Below, one piece after another: positions 41,733 through 51,873 of a stretch of DNA of 64,000 nt. The notes under the pieces were generated by a model, which saw only the letters and a list, made by a program, of their open reading frames with translations, was not told the origin of the DNA and searched no databases. Made by a program: the position numbers and the translations under genes. Position 1 is the first letter of the stretch. The number at the start of each line of letters is the position of its first letter. Source of the stretch: Planctomycetota bacterium (lineage in GTDB: Bacteria > Planctomycetota > B15-G4 > SIAN01); the NCBI GenBank assembly GCA_028289345.1, contig JANQQL010000033.1, forward strand, positions 496,001 to 560,000. Reading direction: 5' to 3'.

Positions 41733-44700
41733 ATGGTCGAACGAGACATCGTGATCCGGGGTGCCAGCGAGCACAACCTCCAAAACCTGGATCTCACGTT
41801 GCCCCGAGATGCACTGGTGACGTTCACCGGCGTCTCAGGTTCCGGCAAGTCTTCGTTGGCCTTCGACACACTCTTTCGAGAGGGACAACGTCGCTTTCTC
41901 GAATCCCTGTCCTCTTACGCACGACAGTTCGTCGGTCGCATGGAGAAACCGGCGGTGGAATCCGTCACCGGACTTTCTCCCACGATTTCGATCGACCAAA
42001 AGACCGTCAATCGCAACCCGCGCTCCACGGTCGGCACGATCACGGAAGTGTACGACTACTTGCGTCTGCTGTTCGCACGACTCGGCACTCCCCATTGCGT
42101 TCAATGCGGAAAAGAGCTCAGAGCCCAGACCGCGGATCAGATCGTGGACTCGGTGTTGAAGGAGTTCCCCGGGGAGAGGTGCCTCGTGCTGGCGCCGGTG
42201 GTTCGCGACCGCAAGGGCCACTACCGCAAAGAGCTCGACTCATACCGGCAAAAGGGATTCGTTCGGGCACGCGTCGACGGAGTGGTTCGCCGTCTGGACG
42301 AAAAGATCGAACTGCATCGATACCGGCGCCACACCATCGAGCTGGTGATCGACCGTCTGGTCCTGCAAGAGGACCGTCGCCACCGCCTTGCCGAAGCGGT
42401 CGAAGCGGCACTCAAACTCAGCGATGGGCAGATGTCGGTGCTGGTGGGAACCGAACTTCACCGAGAGTTCTCCAGCAGCCTTTCCTGCACGGCTTGCGGA
42501 ATCGGTCTTCCGGAGCTGGAACCACGGTTGTTCTCATTCAATTCGCCCCACGGCGCCTGCCCCGAGTGCAACGGGCTCGGCCAACTCCGACGCATCGATC
42601 CCGACAAGGTGATCGACCCCTCCCTTTCGATTCGAGGCGGCGCGCTGCGAGTCATGACCAAGACCGGCTACTTGCCCTACGTCAAGCTCAACGCCTCCGC
42701 CTTGGAGAGCCTCGCCAAGCAGCTGGACATCGACTTGGACCTTCCTTGGAAGAAGCTGGCCAAATCGAAGCGTGACCGACTCCTCCACGGGTCCAACAAG
42801 AAAGTCCGGATCCGCTTTCAGCATGAATCCAAATCGGGACGCATGTCGGTCAAAGGATTCGACCACCGCGCCATCCCCGGAATCCTGGCCGCCATGACCC
42901 AGGCCTGGGAGCGAAGCCACCCGCGCCACCTGGAAAAGTTCCTCTCGGAACTCACCTGCGAGGAATGCGAGGGAGGACGATTGCGAGCCGAGGCGCGCGC
43001 GGTCACGTTTCGCGGGGCGCCCATCAGCGAGTTCGCCGAGGAAACCATCGAAGAGTCGGCTCGATTCTTCGACGAGCTGGAGCTGGGGGAGCAGGAACAT
43101 CTGATCGGGGAAGGGATCCTGCGGGAACTGCGCTCCCGCTTCCATTTCCTCCAATCCGTCGGGATCGGTTATCTGACTCTGGCGCGCAGCGCTGCTTCTC
43201 TCAGCGGCGGGGAGGCTCAGCGGGTCCGCCTCGCGACCCAGGTTGGCGCCGGCTTGCAAGGTGTGCTGTACATTCTGGATGAACCATCCATCGGTTTGCA
43301 CGCCCGCGACCACGACCGCTTGCTAGGCACGCTGAGAGCACTGCGAGATCGGCGCAATACCGTCGTCGTGGTGGAGCATGACAAAGACACCATGCTGCAC
43401 TCGGATTGGCTGGTCGACATTGGACCGGGAGCCGGAGAACTCGGCGGTCACATCGTGGCAGAGGGAAGCGTTGCCCAAGTCTTGAAGAACCCTCGTTCCC
43501 TCACGACCAAGTACTTGCGCGGCCAGGAGAAAGTTTTCCAGCCCGAGCACCGTCGTCCAGGAAACGGCAAGAAGATTCGGATTGAAGGGGCCGCCCACTT
43601 CAACTTGAAGAACGTGAACGTCGACCTTCCGCTCGGGATGCTCGTGGGAGTTACCGGCGTTTCCGGATCGGGCAAGTCCACTCTCGTTCACATGATCTTG
43701 CGCCGTGAACTGGCTCGACAACTCCACCAAGCCGAGGCGATTCCTGGCAAGCACCGGCGGGTCAAAGGCATCGAACACATCGACAAGGTCGTCGAGATCG
43801 ATCAGGCGCCGATCGGACGCACGCCGCGCTCCAATCCGGCGACCTACACGGGCGTCTGGAATCACATCCGCGACCTGTTTGCCGCGACCCCCGAAGCACG
43901 CACTCGCGGCTACAAGAAGGGCCGCTTCTCGTTCAATGTCAAAGGCGGACGCTGCGAGGAGTGTCAGGGCGCGGGTGTGCGCACGATCGAAATGCAGTTC
44001 CTGGCCGACGTGCAGGTTCCCTGCGACGAGTGTTCCAGCCGACGCTTCAACCGCGAGACCCTGGAAGTGCTGTTCCTGGGGAAGACGGTTCACGAGATCC
44101 TCGAGCTGACCATCGCCGAAGCAGCCAAGCTGTTCGAGAACTTCCCCAAGGTCTCGCGCATCCTCAATACCCTTCTGGACGTGGGCCTGGGCTACGTCCG
44201 ACTCGGCCAGCCCTCGACCACCCTCTCCGGCGGGGAAGCCCAGCGGGTCAAACTGGCCACCGAACTGGCACGGCCCGCGACGGGGCGAACTCTGTACATC
44301 TTGGACGAGCCCACGACCGGCTTGCACTTCCACGACATTCGCAAGCTGCTCGAGACTTTGAGCGAGCTGGTCGACCGCGGCAACTCGGTGCTGGTGATCG
44401 AGCACAACCTGGACGTGATCTTGGCCTGCGACCACTTGATCGACCTGGGTCCGGAAGGTGGTGCGGCGGGGGGCCAGCTGGTGGCCACGGGATCGCCAGA
44501 GCAGCTCATGAAGCACGGCACCTCTCACACCGGCCGCTTCCTCAAAGAATCGCTGCGGGAGTCCCAAGCCGTCACGAGTCGGCCCAAGCGGCGCACCGCT
44601 TCGGTGAACGAGGACCCGAGCCGCAACGGTCGCCGGCTGTCGGTCCGTGGCGCCCGCAAGAACAACCTGGACAGCGTCGAAGTCGACATCCCTCACGACA

Positions 44701-47534
44701 AGCTGACCGTCGTCACCGGCGTGTCGGGATCCGGGAAGACCTCCTTGGCCCTGGACACCCTGTTCGCCGAGGGACAGCGCCGATTCGTCGAATCGTTGTC
44801 CACCTACGCCCGTCGGTTCTTCTCGCGACTCGATCGCGCCCCGGTGGATCAGATTGCGGGTTTGCGGCCGGCGGTGGCGATCGACCAGAAGAACGCCTCG
44901 CGCAATCCGCGTTCGACCGTGGCGACCACCACCGAAATCTACGACTACCTCCGTCTGCTGTTCGCCAAGACCGGCGAACCCCACTGTCCGGAATGTGATC
45001 GAGCACTCATTGCCTGGACTCCAAGCGCCGCCGCTGGCGCGGTCATCAAGGAACTCGAGGGCGAGAAACTCGTCGTGACCGCACCGCTGTTCCGCAAGGG
45101 GGAATCCAGGCGCCTGGCATTGACCAAACCGAAAGAACTCGAAGCCTGCATCAGCGGGTTTCGAAGCGACGGCTTCACCCGGATCCTCGTCGACGGAGTG
45201 GAGGCCCGCCTGGACGGCTGGGAAGGGTGGGGGAGAAAGCAACCGCAACGAATCGACTTGGTGCTGGATCGGGTGAGAGCCCGCTCTTCCGTTCGAACTC
45301 GGTTGGCCGATGCCTTCGAGGAAGGCTTCCGTCGAGGTCATGGCTGGGTGGCAGTGTGGGTCGAAGGCAAAGAAGTCCGGTCCTTCTCGTCGCGCATTGC
45401 TTGTGACCCCTGTGGCTATGCGCTGCCGGAAGAACTTTCGCCCCGTCACTTTTCATTCAATCACCACCTCGGCGTGTGTCACGACTGCGAGGGCTTTGGC
45501 CGCCAGCGACGGGCCGTTGAGCACTTGCTGATCCCCAAGCCGCACCGGCCGCTGCTCAAGGGAGCCATGGTCGACTATCCGGGTCGCTATTTCCGACGCA
45601 AGAGTTCGTACACCGGGAGTGTGGTGCGGGCGGCGGCGGAGTCTCTGGGCGCCGACCTCGATCAACCGTGGGAGTCGCTAACACCGAAGCAGAAGCGAGG
45701 ACTCCTGCGCGCCGAAGGACTGCCGGATCGATTCGAAGTCCAAATGCGCCGAGCTCGTTCCGGTCGGCGGCGCGAGTATTCGTTCCAGGCACGCTTTCGG
45801 GGAATTCTCGGCGAGGTCGAGCACTGGTTGCGCGGCGCGGCCGAAGGCAAGTGGTGGACGGAACGATTGATGGCTCTGACCGAAGAAGGGCCGTGTCCGT
45901 CTTGCCAAGGAGGACGCCTGCGTCGCGACGCCTTGGCGGTTCGCGTGCAGGGCAAAGCCATTCACGAGGTCACTGCCCAAACCATCGAAGAGAATCGCAC
46001 GTTCTTTGGCGGCTTGAAACTCTCGAAGAATCAGCAAGCGATCGCTCAACAGCCGCTGCAAGAAATCCAAAGCCGTTTGGGATTCCTTCACGACGTCGGA
46101 CTCAGCTATCTGACTCTGGACCGTCCCAGTCGCAGCCTTTCCGGCGGAGAGTCACAAAGGATTCGCCTGGCCAGCCAACTCGGAAGCGGATTGGTCGGAG
46201 TCCTTTATGTCTTGGACGAACCTTCCATCGGCCTGCACCCTCGGGACACAGGACAGCTCATCGACACCCTGGTCGGATTGCGGGATCTGGGCAACACGGT
46301 GGTCGTCGTGGAGCACGACGAGGACATGATCCGCGCCGCCGATTATCTGGTCGATTTGGGGCCCGGAGCGGGCATCCACGGCGGAAGGGTGACTGCCCAG
46401 GGCACCGTCAAACAAGTCCTACGCAACAAGCAGTCTCTCACCGGATCCTACTTGCGTGGAACCCAGGGAATCGCGATTCCGGAACGCCGCCGGCCGGGAG
46501 AAAAGAAGATCGAGCTGCGCAACGCTCGCCTGCACAACCTGAAGGACTTGTCGATCCAAATTCCACTGCACACGTTGACCGTTGTGACCGGGGTGAGCGG
46601 CTCCGGGAAGTCCACCCTGATCATGGATGTGTTGCGCCCCAATTTGGAATCGGCTCTCAAGGGAGAAGAATCGGCCCCGGTGGCCTGCAAGGCGCTGCGC
46701 GGACTCGATCACGTGGACCAGCTCGTGGTGATCGATCAATCCCCGATCGGCACGACCCCTTCGTCCAATCCGGCCACCTACACGAAAGTGTTCGATCCGA
46801 TTCGGGACGTCTTCGCTGTGACTCCCGACGCCAAGATGAAAGGCTTTCAAAAGTCGCGCTTTTCTTTCAACCAAGGCCAGGGTCGCTGCGCGGCGTGCCA
46901 GGGGCGAGGAGCCTTGTTGGTCGAGATGCACTTTCTGTCCGACCTGTGGGTGGAATGCGAAGCCTGCCGAGGACGACGCTACAACGAAGAAACCTTGGCG
47001 ATCACCTACAAGGGCAAGAACATCTCCGACGTGTTGCAAATGGAGGTGGGAGAAGCTCGCGAATTCTTCGAGAACCATCCACGCATCCAGCGCATCCTTT
47101 CGGTCCTGGACGACGTCGGGCTGGGGTACTTGAAGCTTGGCCAATCGTCGACGACGCTGTCCGGTGGGGAAGCCCAGCGGGTGAAACTCGCGGCGGAGCT
47201 GGCTCGTTCCTCCCGCGGCCACACCTTGTACCTCTTGGACGAGCCGACCACAGGTCTTCACTTCGCCGACGTCGAAAAACTCGTCAAGGTATTCCACCGC
47301 CTGGTCGAGCGTGACAACACCGTGTTGGTCATCGAGCACCACTTGGACGTGATCAAAAATGCCGACCATCTGGTGGACCTGGGCCCGGAAGGCGGCGCTG
47401 GCGGCGGACAACTGGTGATCGCCGGCACCCCCGAGCAGGTCGCGGACCATGCGACATCTCACACCGGATCTCACCTGAAACGCTTGCCAGGGTTTTCGAG
47501 CCGTCCACGGCGCCGCGCAGGAGCGAGCTCATGA
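41733..47534 (+). CDS. uvrA: Tandem-fused UvrA excinuclease subunit (UvrA-UvrA)
   Basis: 1933 residues, twice the usual UvrA length. Two full UvrA copies are in one chain: about 1-950 and 965-1933. Four Walker A motifs (G-V-S-G-S-G-K at Lys39, Lys648, Lys1002, Lys1626) each have matching L-S-G-G-E and I-L-D-E-P or V-L-D-E-P partners. Both copies keep the zinc-finger Cys pairs (C-T-A-C/C-P-E-C, C-E-E-C/C-D-E-C, C-D-P-C/C-H-D-C, C-A-A-C/C-E-A-C). It is thus a covalent version of the UvrA dimer that finds DNA lesions and loads UvrB. The ATG at 41733 matches the canonical V-I-R-G-A-x-E-H-N-L start. The stop overlaps the XPB gene start. Confidence 0.97.
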   Translation: MVERDIVIRGASEHNLQNLDLTLPRDALVTFTGVSGSGKSSLAFDTLFREGQRRFLESLSSYARQFVGRMEKPAVESVTGLSPTISIDQKTVNRNPRSTVGTITEVYDYLRLLFARLGTPHCVQCGKELRAQTADQIVDSVLKEFPGERCLVLAPVVRDRKGHYRKELDSYRQKGFVRARVDGVVRRLDEKIELHRYRRHTIELVIDRLVLQEDRRHRLAEAVEAALKLSDGQMSVLVGTELHREFSSSLSCTACGIGLPELEPRLFSFNSPHGACPECNGLGQLRRIDPDKVIDPSLSIRGGALRVMTKTGYLPYVKLNASALESLAKQLDIDLDLPWKKLAKSKRDRLLHGSNKKVRIRFQHESKSGRMSVKGFDHRAIPGILAAMTQAWERSHPRHLEKFLSELTCEECEGGRLRAEARAVTFRGAPISEFAEETIEESARFFDELELGEQEHLIGEGILRELRSRFHFLQSVGIGYLTLARSAASLSGGEAQRVRLATQVGAGLQGVLYILDEPSIGLHARDHDRLLGTLRALRDRRNTVVVVEHDKDTMLHSDWLVDIGPGAGELGGHIVAEGSVAQVLKNPRSLTTKYLRGQEKVFQPEHRRPGNGKKIRIEGAAHFNLKNVNVDLPLGMLVGVTGVSGSGKSTLVHMILRRELARQLHQAEAIPGKHRRVKGIEHIDKVVEIDQAPIGRTPRSNPATYTGVWNHIRDLFAATPEARTRGYKKGRFSFNVKGGRCEECQGAGVRTIEMQFLADVQVPCDECSSRRFNRETLEVLFLGKTVHEILELTIAEAAKLFENFPKVSRILNTLLDVGLGYVRLGQPSTTLSGGEAQRVKLATELARPATGRTLYILDEPTTGLHFHDIRKLLETLSELVDRGNSVLVIEHNLDVILACDHLIDLGPEGGAAGGQLVATGSPEQLMKHGTSHTGRFLKESLRESQAVTSRPKRRTASVNEDPSRNGRRLSVRGARKNNLDSVEVDIPHDKLTVVTGVSGSGKTSLALDTLFAEGQRRFVESLSTYARRFFSRLDRAPVDQIAGLRPAVAIDQKNASRNPRSTVATTTEIYDYLRLLFAKTGEPHCPECDRALIAWTPSAAAGAVIKELEGEKLVVTAPLFRKGESRRLALTKPKELEACISGFRSDGFTRILVDGVEARLDGWEGWGRKQPQRIDLVLDRVRARSSVRTRLADAFEEGFRRGHGWVAVWVEGKEVRSFSSRIACDPCGYALPEELSPRHFSFNHHLGVCHDCEGFGRQRRAVEHLLIPKPHRPLLKGAMVDYPGRYFRRKSSYTGSVVRAAAESLGADLDQPWESLTPKQKRGLLRAEGLPDRFEVQMRRARSGRRREYSFQARFRGILGEVEHWLRGAAEGKWWTERLMALTEEGPCPSCQGGRLRRDALAVRVQGKAIHEVTAQTIEENRTFFGGLKLSKNQQAIAQQPLQEIQSRLGFLHDVGLSYLTLDRPSRSLSGGESQRIRLASQLGSGLVGVLYVLDEPSIGLHPRDTGQLIDTLVGLRDLGNTVVVVEHDEDMIRAADYLVDLGPGAGIHGGRVTAQGTVKQVLRNKQSLTGSYLRGTQGIAIPERRRPGEKKIELRNARLHNLKDLSIQIPLHTLTVVTGVSGSGKSTLIMDVLRPNLESALKGEESAPVACKALRGLDHVDQLVVIDQSPIGTTPSSNPATYTKVFDPIRDVFAVTPDAKMKGFQKSRFSFNQGQGRCAACQGRGALLVEMHFLSDLWVECEACRGRRYNEETLAITYKGKNISDVLQMEVGEAREFFENHPRIQRILSVLDDVGLGYLKLGQSSTTLSGGEAQRVKLAAELARSSRGHTLYLLDEPTTGLHFADVEKLVKVFHRLVERDNTVLVIEHHLDVIKNADHLVDLGPEGGAGGGQLVIAGTPEQVADHATSHTGSHLKRLPGFSSRPRRRAGASS

Positions 47535-49261
47535 ATCCCGCGCCGCCACTTTGGGTTCAATCCGATCGAACCGTGTTGTTCGAGGTGGACAATCCTCAGG
47601 CCGAAGAAGTCCAGGCATTCCTGCCGCGCTTCGCCGAGCTGGAGAAGAGCCCGGAGCGCTTCCACACCTACCGGATCACCCCTCTGAGCCTGTGGAACGC
47701 CGCTGCCGTCGGGGTGACGGTCGATGCCATCCTCGAATTCTTGACCCGTTTGTCGCGAGAAGCCCTGCCCGACAACGTGGTGCACGACATTCGCGACTTC
47801 CTGCGCCGCTACGGACTCTTGCGACTGGAACGCGGCGATGAGGGGCTGCTGTTGCGCTCCGACGATGCGGAACTCTTGGAGGACCTCTCGCACAGCTCCG
47901 TGCTCGAACCATTCCTGGAAGAGCGCCGAGATGACGGAACCCTGCGCCTCAACGATGCCTGTCGAGGAGAAGTCAAGCAGGCGCTGTTGCGGGTGGGTTA
48001 CCCGGTGGAAGATCTGGCCGGATACACCCCCGGAGCTCCCTACGACTTTGCCCTCCGCGACCAAACCCGGTCCGGGCAACCCTTCGCGCCTCGCTCGTAC
48101 CAAGAGCAATCGGCGGAGCTGTTCTACGCCGGCGGGAGTGAGCGGGGCGGAAGCGGGGTGGTCGTTTTGCCCTGTGGCGCGGGCAAGACCATCGTGGCGA
48201 TGACGGTCATGAATCGGGTCCGTGCCGAAACGCTGATCTTGACCACCAACACCGTGGCGGTCCGTCAATGGCGGCAAGAGCTATTGGACAAGTCTTTGGT
48301 GCCGGAGGAGGACATCGGTGAATACACCGGTGCCCGCAAGGAGATCAAGCCGATCACCATCAGCACCTACCAGATCATGACCCATCGGCGCAAGAAAGGG
48401 GACACGCCGTTCACTCACTTCGGCCTGTTCGACGCCAAGGACTGGGGACTGATTGTTTATGACGAGGTTCACCTGCTTCCGGCGCCGGTGTTTCGTGCCA
48501 CGGCCGATCTGCAAGCCCGTCGCCGCCTCGGCCTGACCGCCACGCTGGTGCGCGAAGATCAACGGGAAGAGGACGTGTTCAGTTTGATCGGCCCCAAACG
48601 GTTCGACATGCCGTGGAAGGACCTCGAACGCCAGGGCTGGATCGCCACCGCGCGTTGCGTCGAAGTGCGCGTCCCCATGAACCGCGAACAACGCATGACC
48701 TACCTGTCCCTTCCGGCCCGCGACCGATTTCGCATTGCCAGCGAAAACCCGGACAAGCTGCCGGTCCTGGAGAAGATTCTGCACGTTCACCAAGAGGACC
48801 TGGTCCTGATCATCGGCCAATACCTCGATCAGATCGAGGAGATGGCCCGTCACCTCGAGGCTCCTTTGATCACGGGGAAGACCCCGGTCAAGGAGCGTCA
48901 AGACTTGTATCGTCGATTCCGCGAGGGCGACGTCCGCGTCCTGGTCGTCTCCAAGGTGGGCAATTTTGCCATCGACCTGCCGGATGCCACGGTGGCCATC
49001 CAGGTGTCCGGCACGTTCGGATCTCGACAAGAAGAAGCGCAACGACTGGGCCGAATCCTTCGCCCGAAGAAGAACGGTGCGCCCGCCACTTTCTACAGCG
49101 TCGTTTCCCGCGACACCAAAGAGGAAGAGTACGCGCAAAAGCGCCAGAGATTCCTCACGGAACGAGGCTATTCCTACCACATCTGTGAACCGTCGGAGCT
49201 GGATCGGGAATCAAGAAAACCTCCCCGTCGCGAAGCGCCCGACGACGAGGCCACGGAATGA
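47531..49261 (+). CDS. XPB/ERCC3-type superfamily 2 DNA helicase
   Basis: 576 residues. The N-terminal region (1-180) resembles bacterial XPB proteins. Walker A is P-C-G-A-G-K-T (about 214-221), the D-E-V-H box is at 311-314, and R-E-D at 341-343 is the XPB-specific motif needed for duplex opening. The C-terminal helicase domain has VSKVGNFAIDLPDATVAIQVSG and EEAQRLGRILRPK (motif VI). In eukaryotes XPB opens DNA in TFIIH during excision repair; bacterial versions unwind 3' to 5'. Its ATG overlaps the uvrA stop (ATGA), and its own stop overlaps the next ATG, so the three are coupled. Confidence 0.93.
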   Translation: MNPAPPLWVQSDRTVLFEVDNPQAEEVQAFLPRFAELEKSPERFHTYRITPLSLWNAAAVGVTVDAILEFLTRLSREALPDNVVHDIRDFLRRYGLLRLERGDEGLLLRSDDAELLEDLSHSSVLEPFLEERRDDGTLRLNDACRGEVKQALLRVGYPVEDLAGYTPGAPYDFALRDQTRSGQPFAPRSYQEQSAELFYAGGSERGGSGVVVLPCGAGKTIVAMTVMNRVRAETLILTTNTVAVRQWRQELLDKSLVPEEDIGEYTGARKEIKPITISTYQIMTHRRKKGDTPFTHFGLFDAKDWGLIVYDEVHLLPAPVFRATADLQARRRLGLTATLVREDQREEDVFSLIGPKRFDMPWKDLERQGWIATARCVEVRVPMNREQRMTYLSLPARDRFRIASENPDKLPVLEKILHVHQEDLVLIIGQYLDQIEEMARHLEAPLITGKTPVKERQDLYRRFREGDVRVLVVSKVGNFAIDLPDATVAIQVSGTFGSRQEEAQRLGRILRPKKNGAPATFYSVVSRDTKEEEYAQKRQRFLTERGYSYHICEPSELDRESRKPPRREAPDDEATE

Positions 49262-51249
49262 AGCTGCGAGAACTCATTCAAGTTTGCAACGCCAGCGAAC
49301 TTGCCGAGCTTTATGCGTTTTGGGATGGCAACGGCAGCAAGCCGTCGGGCGATCTGCGCGGACAGCTCCTCGGCTACATGACCGACGACAACTTGGTACG
49401 CCGCCGACTGCGTTTCCTGTCTCGCAAGCTCATTGATCTGCTACGGCTGTTTCTCTCCCGGCGCCATTTCGAAGCCAATCTCGAGAACATTCGACGTTCC
49501 CAACTGTTCTCCGTCATGAGCCCTCACGAGGTCGAGGCGGCCGTGCGAGCTCTGGTCAAGCGGGGGTTCTTGTTCCCCTGCCACCGCACCGAAGCCCGGC
49601 CCTCCATGTACACGGTCCCTTGGGAACTGGGTGGCTTGCTCCGGGGCGAACTCCAAGACCTGGATTTGGAGTTGTGCGACGCCTTCTCGTTGGCTCGCAT
49701 GCTGCGCAGCCGAGAGAACGGATCGCCGAACCGGGAACGGGTGGAAGACTTGACTCCGGTCGAACAGATCCGCGGCCGCCGGGCAGCCCTGCCAGAAGAC
49801 CAGCAGGAAGTGTACGACTGGGCGCTGGAGACCGGCTACGGATTGCTCCCACGGGCATTGTGGATCCGCCACCACGAATCCGAAACGTTCCCTCGCCAGG
49901 AACTCAAAGAGGCCCTGGAGAACGCTCGGGTCGGGACCGTGCGTCACCTGGCCTTGGGCGAGTACGGCATCAACCACTTCGACGATACGGTGATCCTGTT
50001 CGAGGAGATCGTCCGGGCCGAGATGGATGCCCGAGCCTTCGAGGGAGCCAGTGATCTGACGGTACGCTCCCTCGGAGTTGACTTCCTGTCGGATCTGTCC
50101 CAGTTCCTTGGGCGACTGTCGAGAGAGAAAGTCCGCCTGACCCAAGCGGGAACGGTCTACCGAACCGCCGCACGCAAGATCGAAGAAGAACTCATCCTGG
50201 TCTCCAAGTCCGAGTTCTCCGGCGAAAACCTGTTCCAATTCTTGTTCGAGCTGTCGGTGAGTCGCCACCTGGCGCGCAAAACCTCCGACCGCCGCTTGGC
50301 ACTCACTTCCAAAGGTCGCACCTGGCCGCGCCTATCGGTGTCCTTCAAGCTCAAAGAGCTACTCAACGCCGTCCTGGACGACCCCAACCAGCACTTCCAC
50401 CGGCCACGCTTGCAGCAGCTCACTCTCGAACATCTGAAGAAGATCCGCTCGGATCGGTGGTACGACTTCGGCCTGTTCGTGGGCTCCATTCGCCACCGCT
50501 ATCTGGCTTCTCTTGACGAATCGGGAATCCGCGAGGCCTACCAGAGTCGCTACCAATATTCCTCCGAAGCCCACATGCGCGACCTTGCCCAACTCGCCAA
50601 CATGATCGTGGACTTCCTGAGTCGCGACTTGCACTTGCTCGGACTTGTCGACCTGGCCCTGATCAAGGGCAAGCCCGCCGCCTTGCGACTCTCCACGCTC
50701 GCCTGCAAGGTGTTCGACGTGGAGGAAACCGAGTCCACCAGCGCGGATCGAGGACCGCGTCTTCTGGTCAACCCCGATTTCGAGATCCTCCTGCTGCCCG
50801 AAGGGGATACCTACGATTTGATCCAACGTCTGGATCGATTCGCCGAGCGAGTCAGTCCCGAAGGACCCCGACAGTTCCGCATCACGGCACGCTCCGTCGA
50901 AAGAGCGGTCGCCGCCGGGATGTCAGTTGCCGAGATCCTCGAAACCCTTTCGGAACATTCCGAGAGTGAGCTTCCCCAGAACATCGTCTACTCCGTCCGC
51001 GAGTTCGCGGAACGGGTTCGATTCGTGCAAATGCAACGAGCCGTGCTGGTCAGTGCTCGCCACAAAGAAATCATCGACCACGTTCTGCGTCACAGCGAAC
51101 TTCGCAAGGTCGTGCTGGAGCGTCTCTCACCGCGCATGCTCGCGCTCCATCCCGATGCGCCCCTCGAAGAATTGATTCCACTCCTGGAGAAAGACGGAGT
51201 GTTCCTGGAAGGGGTGACCCCCGGCACGACCGACAAAGACGAAGAGTGA
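49258..51249 (+). CDS. Helicase-associated (Helicase_C_3/XPB-partner) protein
   Basis: 663 residues. Predicted winged-helix-rich N-terminal and middle parts are followed from about residue 500 by L-L-V-N-P-D-F-E-I-L-L-L-P and QFRITARSVERAVAAGMSVAEIL, then L-P-Q-N-I-V-Y-S-V-R-E-F. These are hallmarks of the helicase C-3 family, which in actinobacteria is encoded beside ercc3/XPB. It has no Walker motif. It probably binds XPB or DNA as an accessory factor (inference from repeated genetic linkage). Overlaps the XPB gene by ATGA at 49258. Confidence 0.8.
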   Translation: MKLRELIQVCNASELAELYAFWDGNGSKPSGDLRGQLLGYMTDDNLVRRRLRFLSRKLIDLLRLFLSRRHFEANLENIRRSQLFSVMSPHEVEAAVRALVKRGFLFPCHRTEARPSMYTVPWELGGLLRGELQDLDLELCDAFSLARMLRSRENGSPNRERVEDLTPVEQIRGRRAALPEDQQEVYDWALETGYGLLPRALWIRHHESETFPRQELKEALENARVGTVRHLALGEYGINHFDDTVILFEEIVRAEMDARAFEGASDLTVRSLGVDFLSDLSQFLGRLSREKVRLTQAGTVYRTAARKIEEELILVSKSEFSGENLFQFLFELSVSRHLARKTSDRRLALTSKGRTWPRLSVSFKLKELLNAVLDDPNQHFHRPRLQQLTLEHLKKIRSDRWYDFGLFVGSIRHRYLASLDESGIREAYQSRYQYSSEAHMRDLAQLANMIVDFLSRDLHLLGLVDLALIKGKPAALRLSTLACKVFDVEETESTSADRGPRLLVNPDFEILLLPEGDTYDLIQRLDRFAERVSPEGPRQFRITARSVERAVAAGMSVAEILETLSEHSESELPQNIVYSVREFAERVRFVQMQRAVLVSARHKEIIDHVLRHSELRKVVLERLSPRMLALHPDAPLEELIPLLEKDGVFLEGVTPGTTDKDEE

Positions 51250-51258
51250 TCTTTCGCG

Positions 51259-51870
51259 ATGTCCGAACAGATCGCGGGAGATTGGTTCGCCGTCACCCCG
51301 GGACGGGGCGATGAGGCGGAACTGAAGGAGAAGGTCCCGGCACTGGTTCGCGGTGGAGTCACTCGAATCTTGCTGCGAGAGAAGCAGCTCTCGCCGAGTC
51401 GTCGCAGCGCGCTTGCCGAGGCAGTTCTCGAAGCTTGCTCGTCGCTCCCGCTTCGGCTGTGGATCTCCGGAGACTCGGCAACGGCTCGTCGCCTCGGCTT
51501 GGCGGGTGTGCACCTGGCCGAGTCCGATTCCCTTCCCAGCCATGACCCGCTTCCGTTCGGTGTGTCATTGCATCGAGATTCCGAGCGCTGGAACGAGCAA
51601 CTCGGCGCCGTCCATCACGGCTTTCTCGGGCCGGTCTTCGCCACTCCATCCAAGCCCTCGACCACCCGCTGGTTGGGAACCAAGACCTTTCTCGAACTGG
51701 CTTCCCGACTCCGCGTCCCCGTGTACGCGATCGGAGGAGTGAATCAGGGAACGATTCCCCAGCTTGCCAAGGTGGGGATTCGTCACGCGGCTGCCATCCG
51801 CTTGTTCTTCGACAGCAACGATCCCGAGGCCACCGCACGGCAGTGCCGACAAGCGTTGGAGGAATGCTGA
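51259..51870 (+). CDS. ThiE/TenI-like thiamine phosphate synthase family protein
   Basis: 203 residues. TIM-barrel family motifs: L-L-R-E-K-Q-L-S (strand with pyrophosphate-binding Arg), GLAGVHLAESD, GVSLHRDSE, G-P-V-F-A-T-P-S-K and V-Y-A-I-G-G-V-N near the phosphate site. Thiamine phosphate synthase joins the pyrimidine and thiazole halves; TenI relatives aromatise the thiazole tautomer. The K-x-x-x-D pyrimidine signature is not obvious, so TenI-like or divergent ThiE are both possible. It follows the XPB-partner gene after 9 bp, and thiL lies about 0.85 kb downstream. Confidence 0.75.
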   Translation: MSEQIAGDWFAVTPGRGDEAELKEKVPALVRGGVTRILLREKQLSPSRRSALAEAVLEACSSLPLRLWISGDSATARRLGLAGVHLAESDSLPSHDPLPFGVSLHRDSERWNEQLGAVHHGFLGPVFATPSKPSTTRWLGTKTFLELASRLRVPVYAIGGVNQGTIPQLAKVGIRHAAAIRLFFDSNDPEATARQCRQALEEC

Positions 51871-51873
51871 CCT

